From the NCBI GenBank assembly GCA_036645955.1, contig JAVXND010000002.1, positions 66,926-130,925 on the forward strand: a stretch of DNA of 64,000 nucleotides, written 5' to 3'. Below the pieces are notes generated by a model. The model saw nothing but the letters and a program-made list of their open reading frames with translations. It made no database searches and was not told the DNA's origin. A program made the translations under genes and the position numbers. This document shows positions 57,437-64,000 of this stretch, piece after piece (position 1 is the stretch's first letter; each line of letters opens with the position of its first letter). Origin of the DNA: Limiplasma sp036645955. GTDB taxonomy: Bacteria; Bacillota; Clostridia; Christensenellales; Aristaeellaceae.

Positions 57437-59914
57437 TTATACGTTTGCGATGGCTGGAAGGCTTGCTTCATTGGCTTTTTCAAACCCGATTTTATGCTCT
57501 TCGTTGATAAACAGCTTAACACTGTTGCCAAGCGCAATATGTCCCGCGATAATTTCCTCGCTCAGCGCATCCTCCACGGTACGTTGAATGGTTCTGCGGA
57601 GCGGTCTTGCGCCATAGTTAGCATCATAGCCCTCTTTGGCCAAATACTCCACAACGGAAGCATCGTAGATGAGCGTAATGCCGCGCTCGCGCAAGCGCTT
57701 GGATACGCTTTCCAGCATCAACCCCGCGATTTGCTGAATTTCATTTGGCTCCAACGCATGGAACACAATCAGGTCGTCAATGCGGTTGATGAACTCGGGG
57801 CGGAAGGTGTCCTTTACCTCTACCATTACGCGCTCTTTCATGGCTTCATAATCCCGCGCGGCTTCTACACTGCCGCCAAAGCCTAGGGAACGCTTGGAAA
57901 CAATGGTGTTTGCACCTGCGTTGGAGGTCATGACGATGATGGTGTTTTTGAAGTTGACCACACGCCCTGTGCTATCGGTAAGCCGACCATCGTCCAGAAT
58001 TTGAAGCAAAATATTAAAGACGTCGGGGTGCGCTTTTTCCACCTCGTCAAACAGTACAACGCTATAAGGCTTGTTGCGCACCTTTTGGGTGAGCTGTCCG
58101 CCTTCCTCGTAGCCCACATAGCCCGGAGGGCTGCCCACCAAGCGGGATACGCTGTGCTTTTCCATGTACTCGCTCATGTCAATGCGCACCACGGCGTTTT
58201 CATCGTCAAACATGACGGCGCTAAGCGCACGGCACAGCTCGGTTTTGCCCACCCCTGTGGGGCCTAGGAAGATAAACGAGCCAATGGGGCGCTTGGGGTC
58301 CTGCAAGCCTGCACGCGCACGGCGAAGCGCACGGCTGACAGCGCTGATGGCTTCATCCTGACCTACAACGCGCTTGTGCAGCAATTCTTCCATATGAAGC
58401 AAGCGTTCGCTTTCGTCCTCGGTCATTTTTTTCACGGGCACACCTGTCCAGCTTGCCACAATTTGGGCGATATCCTCTTCGGTGACAACGTCGCGGCTGG
58501 TGGATTTGAGCTGTTCCCAAGCGGTGCGTGTTTGTGCAACCTCTTCGCGGAGCTTGCGTTCTTCATCCCGCAATTGAGCGGCCTTTTCAAAATCCTGATG
58601 CGCTATGGATTCTTTTTTTTCGTTTTGAAGCGCCTTTAAGCGCTCCTCCTGCTCCTTGACATCGGGTGGGGCGGTAAAGCTATGCAGGCGCACGCGTGAG
58701 GCGGCTTCGTCCATAAGGTCTATGGCCTTGTCGGGCAAAAAGCGATCGCTGATATAGCGGTCGGACAGGCTGACGGCCGCGTCTAGCGCTTCATCGGTAA
58801 TTTTTACCTTGTGGTGCGCCTCGTAACGGTCGCGCAGACCCTTCAAAATAAGAAGCGCTTGCTCTGCGGTGGGTTCGCCCACCTTGACGGGCTGAAAGCG
58901 GCGCTCGAGCGCGGCATCCTTCTCGATGTTCTTACGGTATTCGTCCAGTGTGGTTGCACCGATGCATTGAAGCTCGCCGCGTGCCAGCGCGGGTTTTAGG
59001 ATATTGGCCGCATCCAAACTGCCTTCGGCCTTGCCAGCGCCTACCAGCGTGTGAAACTCGTCGATGAACAAAATCACATTGCCCTGCTTTTGCACATCCT
59101 TAATGGTGTCCTTGAGGCGCTCCTCAAACTCTCCGCGGTATTTGCTGCCTGCAATCATGCTCCCTAAGTCCAGCGAAACAATGCGCTTGCCTGTGAGCGT
59201 TTCGGGTACCTTGCCAGCCACAATCAGCTGTGCCAGCCCTTCCACAACAGCGCTTTTGCCAACGCCGGGTTCGCCGATCAGCACGGGATTGTTTTTGGTG
59301 CGGCGGCTCATGATTTGCATAATCCGTTCAATTTCTGTACTTCTGCCAATCACGGGATCAAGCTCGCCATCCTGTGCGGCCTTGGTAAGGTCGCGGCTGT
59401 ATTTGTCAAGCACGCTTCCGTTTTTGCTGTCAGGATCATTAGCGGGGGCTTCCTCCTCGGAAGAGCCATCGGGCTGGTTGGTTGCAAGGCTTGTTTCAAT
59501 ATGCTGCTTGAGCGCTTGGGTATCTACGCCCATTTCACGAAGCAGGCTGACCGCAACGCCTTCCCCCTCATGCAGCAGTGCAAGCCAAAAATGCTCTGTA
59601 CCTACAAAGCTATGGTGCAGGCGGCGGCTTTCCATAATACTGCTTTCTAAAATTTTCTTACTGCGCGGCGTAAGCTCCAGCATGCCGGCATTTTGCTTTG
59701 AACCCTCGCCCAGCAATTCGCGAATGCGTACAAAAACCGCATCGTAGGTGACTGCTTTGGGCAATAAATCAGCAATCATGGGGCCGGGCTCTTTCAGCAG
59801 ACCCAATAAAATATGCTCGGTACCTACATAGGGCTGGTGAAGCGCTACGGCGGCCTGCTGTGCGGCGGCAACCGCCCGCTGCGCCCGTTGGGTAAAACGT
59901 CCGAAAATTGGCAT
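57437..59914 (-). CDS. clpC: ATP-dependent Clp protease ATP-binding subunit ClpC
   Basis: ClpC unfolds proteins, including McsB-phosphoarginine-tagged ones, and feeds them to ClpP. The 825-residue protein has an N-terminal double Clp-N repeat (about 1-145), AAA1 with GEPGVGKSAV, a UVR/M-like middle segment (SIAHQDFEKAAQLRDEERKL), AAA2 with GPTGVGKTEL and a C-terminal D2-small domain. The length is typical of ClpC. It is the last gene of the ctsR-mcsA-mcsB-clpC operon, 12 bp after mcsB. Confidence 0.97.
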   Translation of the reverse strand: MPIFGRFTQRAQRAVAAAQQAAVALHQPYVGTEHILLGLLKEPGPMIADLLPKAVTYDAVFVRIRELLGEGSKQNAGMLELTPRSKKILESSIMESRRLHHSFVGTEHFWLALLHEGEGVAVSLLREMGVDTQALKQHIETSLATNQPDGSSEEEAPANDPDSKNGSVLDKYSRDLTKAAQDGELDPVIGRSTEIERIMQIMSRRTKNNPVLIGEPGVGKSAVVEGLAQLIVAGKVPETLTGKRIVSLDLGSMIAGSKYRGEFEERLKDTIKDVQKQGNVILFIDEFHTLVGAGKAEGSLDAANILKPALARGELQCIGATTLDEYRKNIEKDAALERRFQPVKVGEPTAEQALLILKGLRDRYEAHHKVKITDEALDAAVSLSDRYISDRFLPDKAIDLMDEAASRVRLHSFTAPPDVKEQEERLKALQNEKKESIAHQDFEKAAQLRDEERKLREEVAQTRTAWEQLKSTSRDVVTEEDIAQIVASWTGVPVKKMTEDESERLLHMEELLHKRVVGQDEAISAVSRALRRARAGLQDPKRPIGSFIFLGPTGVGKTELCRALSAVMFDDENAVVRIDMSEYMEKHSVSRLVGSPPGYVGYEEGGQLTQKVRNKPYSVVLFDEVEKAHPDVFNILLQILDDGRLTDSTGRVVNFKNTIIVMTSNAGANTIVSKRSLGFGGSVEAARDYEAMKERVMVEVKDTFRPEFINRIDDLIVFHALEPNEIQQIAGLMLESVSKRLRERGITLIYDASVVEYLAKEGYDANYGARPLRRTIQRTVEDALSEEIIAGHIALGNSVKLFINEEHKIGFEKANEASLPAIANV

Positions 59915-59926
59915 GGATGATTCCTC

Positions 59927-60934
59927 CTATCCGTTACAATCCAAGGCTTGATGCACGATTTCACAGCGTGCGCGTTCGGTGGAAAGGCTGTTGTTGTTTT
60001 GCTGGATGAAGCGTGTTACATGCGCGGTTTGCGCGGTGGTTAAAAGCTCGTCAACCATGGAAAGACGATCGTCAAGCAAACCGCAGGTGATACCCAAGCG
60101 CAAATTGCTCCAATGCTGCATAAACTCCTTTTCATCCATGGTTACGGCATAGCGCAAAAGGCCGTAGCTACGGAAGATGGTATCTTTAAGCTCCGTTGCT
60201 TGCTGATTGAGGCAACGCTCCCGAAGCGCGGTTTCCATGTCGATCAGCTGTACGCCAACTGCTGTAACCGCTTCAATGATTTCCTCCTCCGTGCGCCCAA
60301 GCGTTACTTGGTTGCTTACTTGGTAAAGATCGCCTAGCGCCTCGCTGCCCTCCCCGTAAATGCCGCGCATGGTAAGCCCGAGCTTTGCAATGCTTTGGTT
60401 GACAGTGCCCATTTGCTTATAGCGCGTGAGCATGGGCAAATGCATCATTAAAGAGGCACGCATGCCAGTGCCTGTGTTTGTGGGGCATGCGGTAAGGTAG
60501 CCAAGCTGCGGATCAAAGCTGAAGGCACATTCGTCCTGCAATCTGCCTTCGGCGCTAAAGGCTTCCTCTGCGGCCTTTTGCAAGTCAAAGCCCTCCATAA
60601 TGGCTTGAATGCGAAGGTGATCCTCCTCATTGATCATGATGCTGACGCGGCGATCCACACGAACCAAAGCCGCGCCGACATCGCTATGCTGTAAGAGATC
60701 GCGGCTGATAAGGTGGCGCTCCATGAGTGCCATGCGGCCGACCTTTGGCATGGAGGACAGGGCAAAAAGCGTGTAATCACTCCCTGAACGATCTTTTTCC
60801 ATGGCGGTCAGCGCTCTTGTAATGCATAGCTTGGCATTTTCAGGGTGATCCACTGCCGAAAACGGCAAATCGTAGTAGTTACGAGCCAAACGAACGCGGC
60901 CTGAAACCACCACATTGCTTGAAGGGTCGCTCAT
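59927..60934 (-). CDS. mcsB: Protein arginine kinase McsB
   Basis: McsB phosphorylates arginines on damaged proteins and on CtsR to mark them for ClpCP. The 335-residue protein matches the phosphagen-kinase-like fold: VVVSGRVRLARN, a central INEEDHLRIQ segment and CPTNTGTGMRASLMMHLP with the conserved Cys and ATP-binding Arg. Its start overlaps the mcsA stop by 4 bp (ATGA). It needs McsA for activity in Bacillus. Confidence 0.96.
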   Translation of the reverse strand: MSDPSSNVVVSGRVRLARNYYDLPFSAVDHPENAKLCITRALTAMEKDRSGSDYTLFALSSMPKVGRMALMERHLISRDLLQHSDVGAALVRVDRRVSIMINEEDHLRIQAIMEGFDLQKAAEEAFSAEGRLQDECAFSFDPQLGYLTACPTNTGTGMRASLMMHLPMLTRYKQMGTVNQSIAKLGLTMRGIYGEGSEALGDLYQVSNQVTLGRTEEEIIEAVTAVGVQLIDMETALRERCLNQQATELKDTIFRSYGLLRYAVTMDEKEFMQHWSNLRLGITCGLLDDRLSMVDELLTTAQTAHVTRFIQQNNNSLSTERARCEIVHQALDCNG

Positions 60935-61437
60935 TTACAATCCGCCTCCTTGCTTACAGTCAGTGCGCGAAGCTCATCGCGATATTTTGCCGCTTCTTCA
61001 AAGTTTTCACTTGCCACCGCCTGTTCCATTTTTTGACGGAGATCTTCCATTTGCTGTTCAAGCTCCAGCCCAGCTTCCTTTACAAAGGTGGGCGGTACGC
61101 GCCCCGCATGCTGTGTACGTCCGTGAATGCGCTGCAGAAGCGGCTTGAGCTGTTCGGCAAAGTCACGGTAGCATTGTGCACAGCCCAATTTGCCTGTGCG
61201 TTCAAATTCGGAGTAGGTAAGCCCGCAATTTGAGCAAGTCAGTTCCGCCTGCGGAGTTTGTGCGCTTCCCAACAGGGACAAAATGGAGCTTAAAAAGCTT
61301 TGCATATCGCCTTGCGCAAAGCTGAGCTCCATGCTTTTCATACATTCGGGGCAGAGATGACGTGTGGTGACCTCGTCACCTGAGGTTACGGTAATCATCA
61401 CTGTGGCTTGATTTTTTTTACATTCCTCACAAAGCAT
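60931..61437 (-). CDS. mcsA: McsA, zinc-binding activator of McsB
   Basis: The 168-residue protein has two zinc-finger units (CEEC near the N-terminus with CPEC, then CSNCG with CAQC) and a C-terminal UVR motif (QAVASENFEEAAKYRDELRAL). McsA binds and activates the McsB kinase and modulates CtsR. It lies between ctsR (21 bp upstream) and mcsB, the classical order. Confidence 0.94.
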   Translation of the reverse strand: MLCEECKKNQATVMITVTSGDEVTTRHLCPECMKSMELSFAQGDMQSFLSSILSLLGSAQTPQAELTCSNCGLTYSEFERTGKLGCAQCYRDFAEQLKPLLQRIHGRTQHAGRVPPTFVKEAGLELEQQMEDLRQKMEQAVASENFEEAAKYRDELRALTVSKEADCK

Positions 61438-61458
61438 AGTTGCCCCCTCCTTTGATCG

Positions 61459-61932
61459 TTACTCGCTTTTACCGTCTTTAGCGATTTCTTGAAGCATGCT
61501 TTTCAAAATATGTGCCCTGAGTGCGTTTTTCATGGTTTCTGGAATGGGCAAGCCCAAGGCTTGTGTGGATAGGGCAGACTGCATGAGCGCACCCTTGCTA
61601 GGCGTAACCAAGCCGCGCTCTATCAGCTGACAAATCAAATGCGCCGCGCTATGCAGATCAATGGAATCCCCAATGCGCTCATGGAGCATATACAACAGCT
61701 GCTCGCTGGTGTCCTGCTCAATGCGGAAAATGCGGATGTATCCGCCGCCCCCGCGTCTGCTTTCAATGACGTAGCCGTGATCGGGCGTAAAGCGCGTGGC
61801 GAGCACATAGTTAATTTGGGAGGGCGCACAATTAAAATACTCGGCCAGCTCATTGCGCTTAAGCTCAACCTCGGGGTCTTCTTGCGTGAGCATGGCTTTG
61901 ATGAACTGTTCAATGGTATCGCTTAATCGCAT
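61459..61932 (-). CDS. ctsR: CtsR, class III stress gene repressor
   Basis: The 157-residue repressor starts at ATG 61932 (MRLSDTIEQFIKAML), with AAAGGAGG upstream. The longer open frame upstream is spurious. It has the winged-helix N-terminus (ELAEYFNCAPSQINYVLATRF), the conserved glycine-rich wing ESRRGGGGYIRI that senses heat in relatives, and the C-terminal dimer domain. A CtsR operator sits in its promoter, so the operon is likely self-repressed and induced by heat. Confidence 0.96.
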   Translation of the reverse strand: MRLSDTIEQFIKAMLTQEDPEVELKRNELAEYFNCAPSQINYVLATRFTPDHGYVIESRRGGGGYIRIFRIEQDTSEQLLYMLHERIGDSIDLHSAAHLICQLIERGLVTPSKGALMQSALSTQALGLPIPETMKNALRAHILKSMLQEIAKDGKSE

Positions 61933-61957
61933 GATGCCCCTCCTTTCGTCGAAGAAT

Positions 61958-61974
61958 GTTGACCATCTTTGACA
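61958..61974. promoter_or_regulatory. CtsR operator
   Basis: On the minus strand TGTCAAA-GAT-GGTCAAC matches the CtsR heptad direct repeat RGTCAAA-NAN-RGTCAAA with two deviations. It lies directly downstream of the -10, 26 bp before ctsR. Confidence 0.85.
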
Positions 61975-61979
61975 TATGT

Positions 61980-62008
61980 ATTTTAGCACTGAACTTTTGA
62001 AAATGCAA
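61980..62008 (-). promoter_or_regulatory. ctsR operon promoter
   Basis: Minus-strand TTGCAT (62008-62003), 17 bp, TAAAAT (61985-61980), next to the CtsR operator. Confidence 0.7.
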
Positions 62009-62161
62009 TGGAATGTTACGGATGTTAAAAGCTCATTTTGGGCGAATTGTGCTTTCACTGCTACTGTGCTATGCTTATGAAAACATACAAAGAATTTTAA
62101 AAATGATTCAACTAATTTTGATCGCTGATACGTCAAAGGGGTGTAAGGAGGTGAGCAGTCC

Positions 62162-62680
62162 ATGGAAGTTGTCACGAGCTCTGACATCGTCCAAGACGAA
62201 TTATTCTGCCATTTGGTGGAGCAATACCAACTGGCATTGCTGCATACATGCTGCATCTATCTTCGGGATCGAGCCCTTGCGGAGGATGCCGTGCAAGAAA
62301 CTTTTCTGAAAGCCTATCAGGCAATGGGGAATTTTCGGGGTGAATGCAGCGAGAAAACGTGGCTGATGCGCATTGCCATGAACACCTGCCACGACATGAA
62401 GCGATCGGGTTGGTTCCGATATATGGATCGGCATATTACACCGGATTTACTGTCAGAACCGCAAACCGTTTCCGTAGAAGCCGGGGTGGAAATCGTGGCT
62501 GAAATCACGAAGCTGCCGCCCAAGCTGCGAGAGGTGATTTTGCTGTATTACTATCAAAACATGAACGTCTATGAGATTGCGGAAGCATTGGGGATTGACC
62601 ATTCTTCCGTATCCAACCGAATGAAAAGAGCGAAGGATCAACTTCGCATTGCCATGAAAGGAGCGTATTTCAATGAGTGA
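62162..62680 (+). CDS. ECF-type RNA polymerase sigma factor
   Basis: The 172-residue sigma factor has regions 2 (FCHLVEQYQLALLHTCCIYLRDRALAEDAVQET start-to-end over about 17-49, with DxxQE-like DAVQETF) and 4 (LPPKLREVILLYYYQNMNVYEIAEALGI, SSVSNRMKRAKDQLR). There is no region 1 or 3, as in SigW/RpoE-type ECF factors. ATG 62162 has AAGGAGG upstream. It overlaps the next gene, a membrane protein that fits an anti-sigma factor, by 8 bp. Confidence 0.92.
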   Translation: MEVVTSSDIVQDELFCHLVEQYQLALLHTCCIYLRDRALAEDAVQETFLKAYQAMGNFRGECSEKTWLMRIAMNTCHDMKRSGWFRYMDRHITPDLLSEPQTVSVEAGVEIVAEITKLPPKLREVILLYYYQNMNVYEIAEALGIDHSSVSNRMKRAKDQLRIAMKGAYFNE

Positions 62681-63779
62681 ACAGCGGGATAAGGAATTTG
62701 TCCAAAGCGCGGTGGATGCTTGCTTTTCGGATTTGAAGGGCGATCCTTGGCTTGCACAGCGCATTATGAACGGCGCAGAACAGGAAAGAAAAGTGAAAAA
62801 GAAGCTATCTTTTGGACTGGTGCTTGCCCTTGGACTGGTGCTGGCGACCGTGGCGGTTGCTATCGCGGCTCAGCAGCTGGGTTGGGTGGACTTTTTCGGA
62901 ACGAATTACAATATTACCGTTCCTACAGCGGCGCAGGAAGCCATGGATGCCACCCAGCCGCAAACCTTTGAAGTTGGCCCGATGACATTCACTTTCAAGC
63001 AGCTGCTCACGGATAAACGCATTGCGATGAGCTCCGCAGAGGTTCATATGACCGACGGCACCGAAGTGCTGTATGCGGACGATTCAAATTTTTATGAAAC
63101 CATGGATGGTATCAGCGATACGGTGCTCAAAAAGTATAATCTCAAGCCCGGCACCACTTGGGTGGATGCCGCCAAGCAGTTGGAGTTGCCCCTCTATGGT
63201 ATTCGCGCATTGATAGAGATTGCGCCTGAATACGGTGAAGGGCAGGCAATGGAAAGCACGCTTTGGAATGAAGATGGCTCCATTGTGTACTTTCACATGC
63301 CCATGCTTAACAAAAATGCTGTGACGGATGATTTGCCCATTGCGCTGTATATGGCGGTTCATCGGTATGATCCTGCCACGGACGAGGTGAAGGTAAACCA
63401 ATGGACTGACCGCAAAGAAATCACGCTGCCCGTGGCTCCCTTGCTGGCTGAAAAGACGTATCTGCCGCAGGGCGATACCGAGTTTGCTGAGGGTATGAAG
63501 CTGGAAGAGGTACATGCCGAGCAGTACGTTACGGGCATTTATCTGACATGCACGTTCACCGTGCCAGACGGTATGACGGAGGAAGAAGCAAGCGATATCC
63601 TGCATAGGTCGTACCTTTGTGACGGTGAAGGAAACGATTTGCCCATGGGGATGAACCTGTCTAGCGGTGTGTTTACGAACGAACTTCCCACGGTGAAAAC
63701 GGAAACCATGACTTCTCTTGAAAAGATGCCCGATGCACTTATCGTCAGCGACGGTGAAACGGAGATCACGGTCAAGTGA
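62673..63779 (+). CDS. Membrane protein, probable anti-sigma factor
   Basis: The 368-residue protein has a short cytoplasmic N-terminus (about 1-45) that could bind the sigma factor, one TM helix (about 46-66, FGLVLALGLVLATVAVAIAA) and a large extracytoplasmic domain (about 70-368) of unknown fold, resembling DUF4179/DUF5643-like regions of clostridial anti-sigma proteins. It overlaps the ECF sigma gene by 8 bp, so the pair is translationally coupled. The N-terminus lacks a visible His-x3-Cys-x2-Cys zinc motif. Confidence 0.78.
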   Translation: MSEQRDKEFVQSAVDACFSDLKGDPWLAQRIMNGAEQERKVKKKLSFGLVLALGLVLATVAVAIAAQQLGWVDFFGTNYNITVPTAAQEAMDATQPQTFEVGPMTFTFKQLLTDKRIAMSSAEVHMTDGTEVLYADDSNFYETMDGISDTVLKKYNLKPGTTWVDAAKQLELPLYGIRALIEIAPEYGEGQAMESTLWNEDGSIVYFHMPMLNKNAVTDDLPIALYMAVHRYDPATDEVKVNQWTDRKEITLPVAPLLAEKTYLPQGDTEFAEGMKLEEVHAEQYVTGIYLTCTFTVPDGMTEEEASDILHRSYLCDGEGNDLPMGMNLSSGVFTNELPTVKTETMTSLEKMPDALIVSDGETEITVK

Positions 63780-63789
63780 ATCTATGCTC

Positions 63790-63817
63790 GCCGAGTGAAT
63801 AAGGACTTTCACTCGGC
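63790..63817 (+). terminator. Stem-loop after the anti-sigma gene
   Basis: A perfect 10-bp stem (GCCGAGTGAA / TTCACTCGGC) with an 8-nt loop, followed by AAGTTTCC; the T-tract is weak. Confidence 0.6.
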
Positions 63818-63868
63818 AAGTTTCCTATGGCGAAAGACATGCGGAACAAAAGAAAGCGAGAAAAGCAA

Positions 63869-64000
63869 ATGAAGAAAGCTATAAGCCTATTGTTATTGCT
63901 ATTGATATGTATGCTGATTCCCTCGCTGGCGCTGGCAAAAACAAAGGACGAACCCATCCCCGACTTCTGCAAACCCGTCTTGGAAGCATGGAACGCAAAG
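63869..64000 (+). CDS. 5' part of a secreted protein (runs off the window)
   Basis: The frame is open from ATG 63869 to the end (44 codons). The N-terminus has two Lys and a Leu-rich core (AISLLLLLLICMLIPSLALA) with a likely cleavage after ALA, a typical signal peptide. The mature start is KTKDEPIPDFC. The ribosome binding site is weak (GCGAG). The family cannot be told. It follows the sigma/anti-sigma pair by 89 bp and could be one of their targets, which is only a guess. Confidence 0.6.
   Translation, partial: MKKAISLLLLLLICMLIPSLALAKTKDEPIPDFCKPVLEAWNAK

Noticed and set aside
62104..62134. An ECF-type autoregulated promoter (AAC ... CGTC) before the sigma gene.
   Set aside because: The spacer is 18 bp rather than about 16 and the -35 lacks the GAAC context; too weak to list as a feature.
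1..64000. CRISPR arrays, prophage, IS elements or toxin-antitoxin pairs.
   Set aside because: No regular direct-repeat array, transposase, phage structural gene or paired small genes were recognised.

Overview
The window reads as a chromosomal segment of an anaerobic, fermentative member of the Clostridia (Firmicutes). The evidence is the ctsR-mcsA-mcsB-clpC operon, an asp23-fakA-recG block, Gram-positive sortase-type and lipoprotein signals, GerM lipoproteins, KtrAB, MrfAB, a bifunctional AdhE and [FeFe]-hydrogenase genes, strong AAGGAGG ribosome binding sites and near-consensus sigma-A promoters. Base composition is near 50% G+C by eye. The genus cannot be told from the sequence; a Christensenellales-like lineage is only a guess. 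I see no prophage, IS element, rRNA, CRISPR array or replication origin.

Layout. Bases 1-7325 hold a leftward gene fragment, then a rightward series: asp23-like, fakA, recG, trmL, a small membrane protein, two tandem uracil-DNA-glycosylase-like genes and nfeD. Bases 7423-9840 hold floA, an unknown membrane-anchored protein and an orphan LytTR response regulator. Bases 9878-13340 hold nudC (leftward), a Wzz/BY-kinase-like protein with degraded nucleotide-binding motifs and a secreted peptidoglycan-binding/stalk protein. Bases 13587-21173 hold ilvE, an unknown protein, a pseudouridine synthase, a HAD phosphatase and a heterodimeric ABC exporter. A leftward X2-domain surface protein with a PPSTG sorting signal follows.

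Bases 22657-30739 (leftward) form the most interesting unit: adhE, an APH-family kinase, an 80-residue 2Fe-2S protein, a PAS-containing sensory-type [FeFe]-hydrogenase, a SpoIIE-type PP2C phosphatase and a second [FeFe]-hydrogenase. A Rex-like operator overlaps the adhE promoter. This links NADH redox state, ethanol/H2 fermentation and a possible phospho-signalling branch. Next come katA with an overlapping PerR-like fur gene and a Fur-type palindrome, nagB, and a rightward cluster of five tRNAs (Val, Asp, Phe, Gly, Cys).

Bases 34758-40017 hold a small membrane protein, the KtrB/KtrA potassium system, a PiT phosphate transporter with its DUF47 partner and a flippase-like membrane protein. From 40039 to 61932 almost everything runs leftward: an MFS transporter, a Ca2+-type P-ATPase, a WalRK/PhoPR-like two-component system with two GerM lipoproteins, a membrane GGDEF/EAL protein with a degraded GGDEF motif, mrfA-mrfB with a TPR gene (preceded by a LexA-like box), an ABC-F ATPase, and clpC-mcsB-mcsA-ctsR with a CtsR operator. 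The right end (62162-64000) carries an ECF sigma factor, its probable membrane anti-sigma factor and the start of a secreted protein.

A 41-bp interspersed repeat occurs twice (22542-22582 and 34516-34556), in intergenic DNA each time. Starts were moved to the codon with the best Shine-Dalgarno spacing where the longest open frame was implausible.
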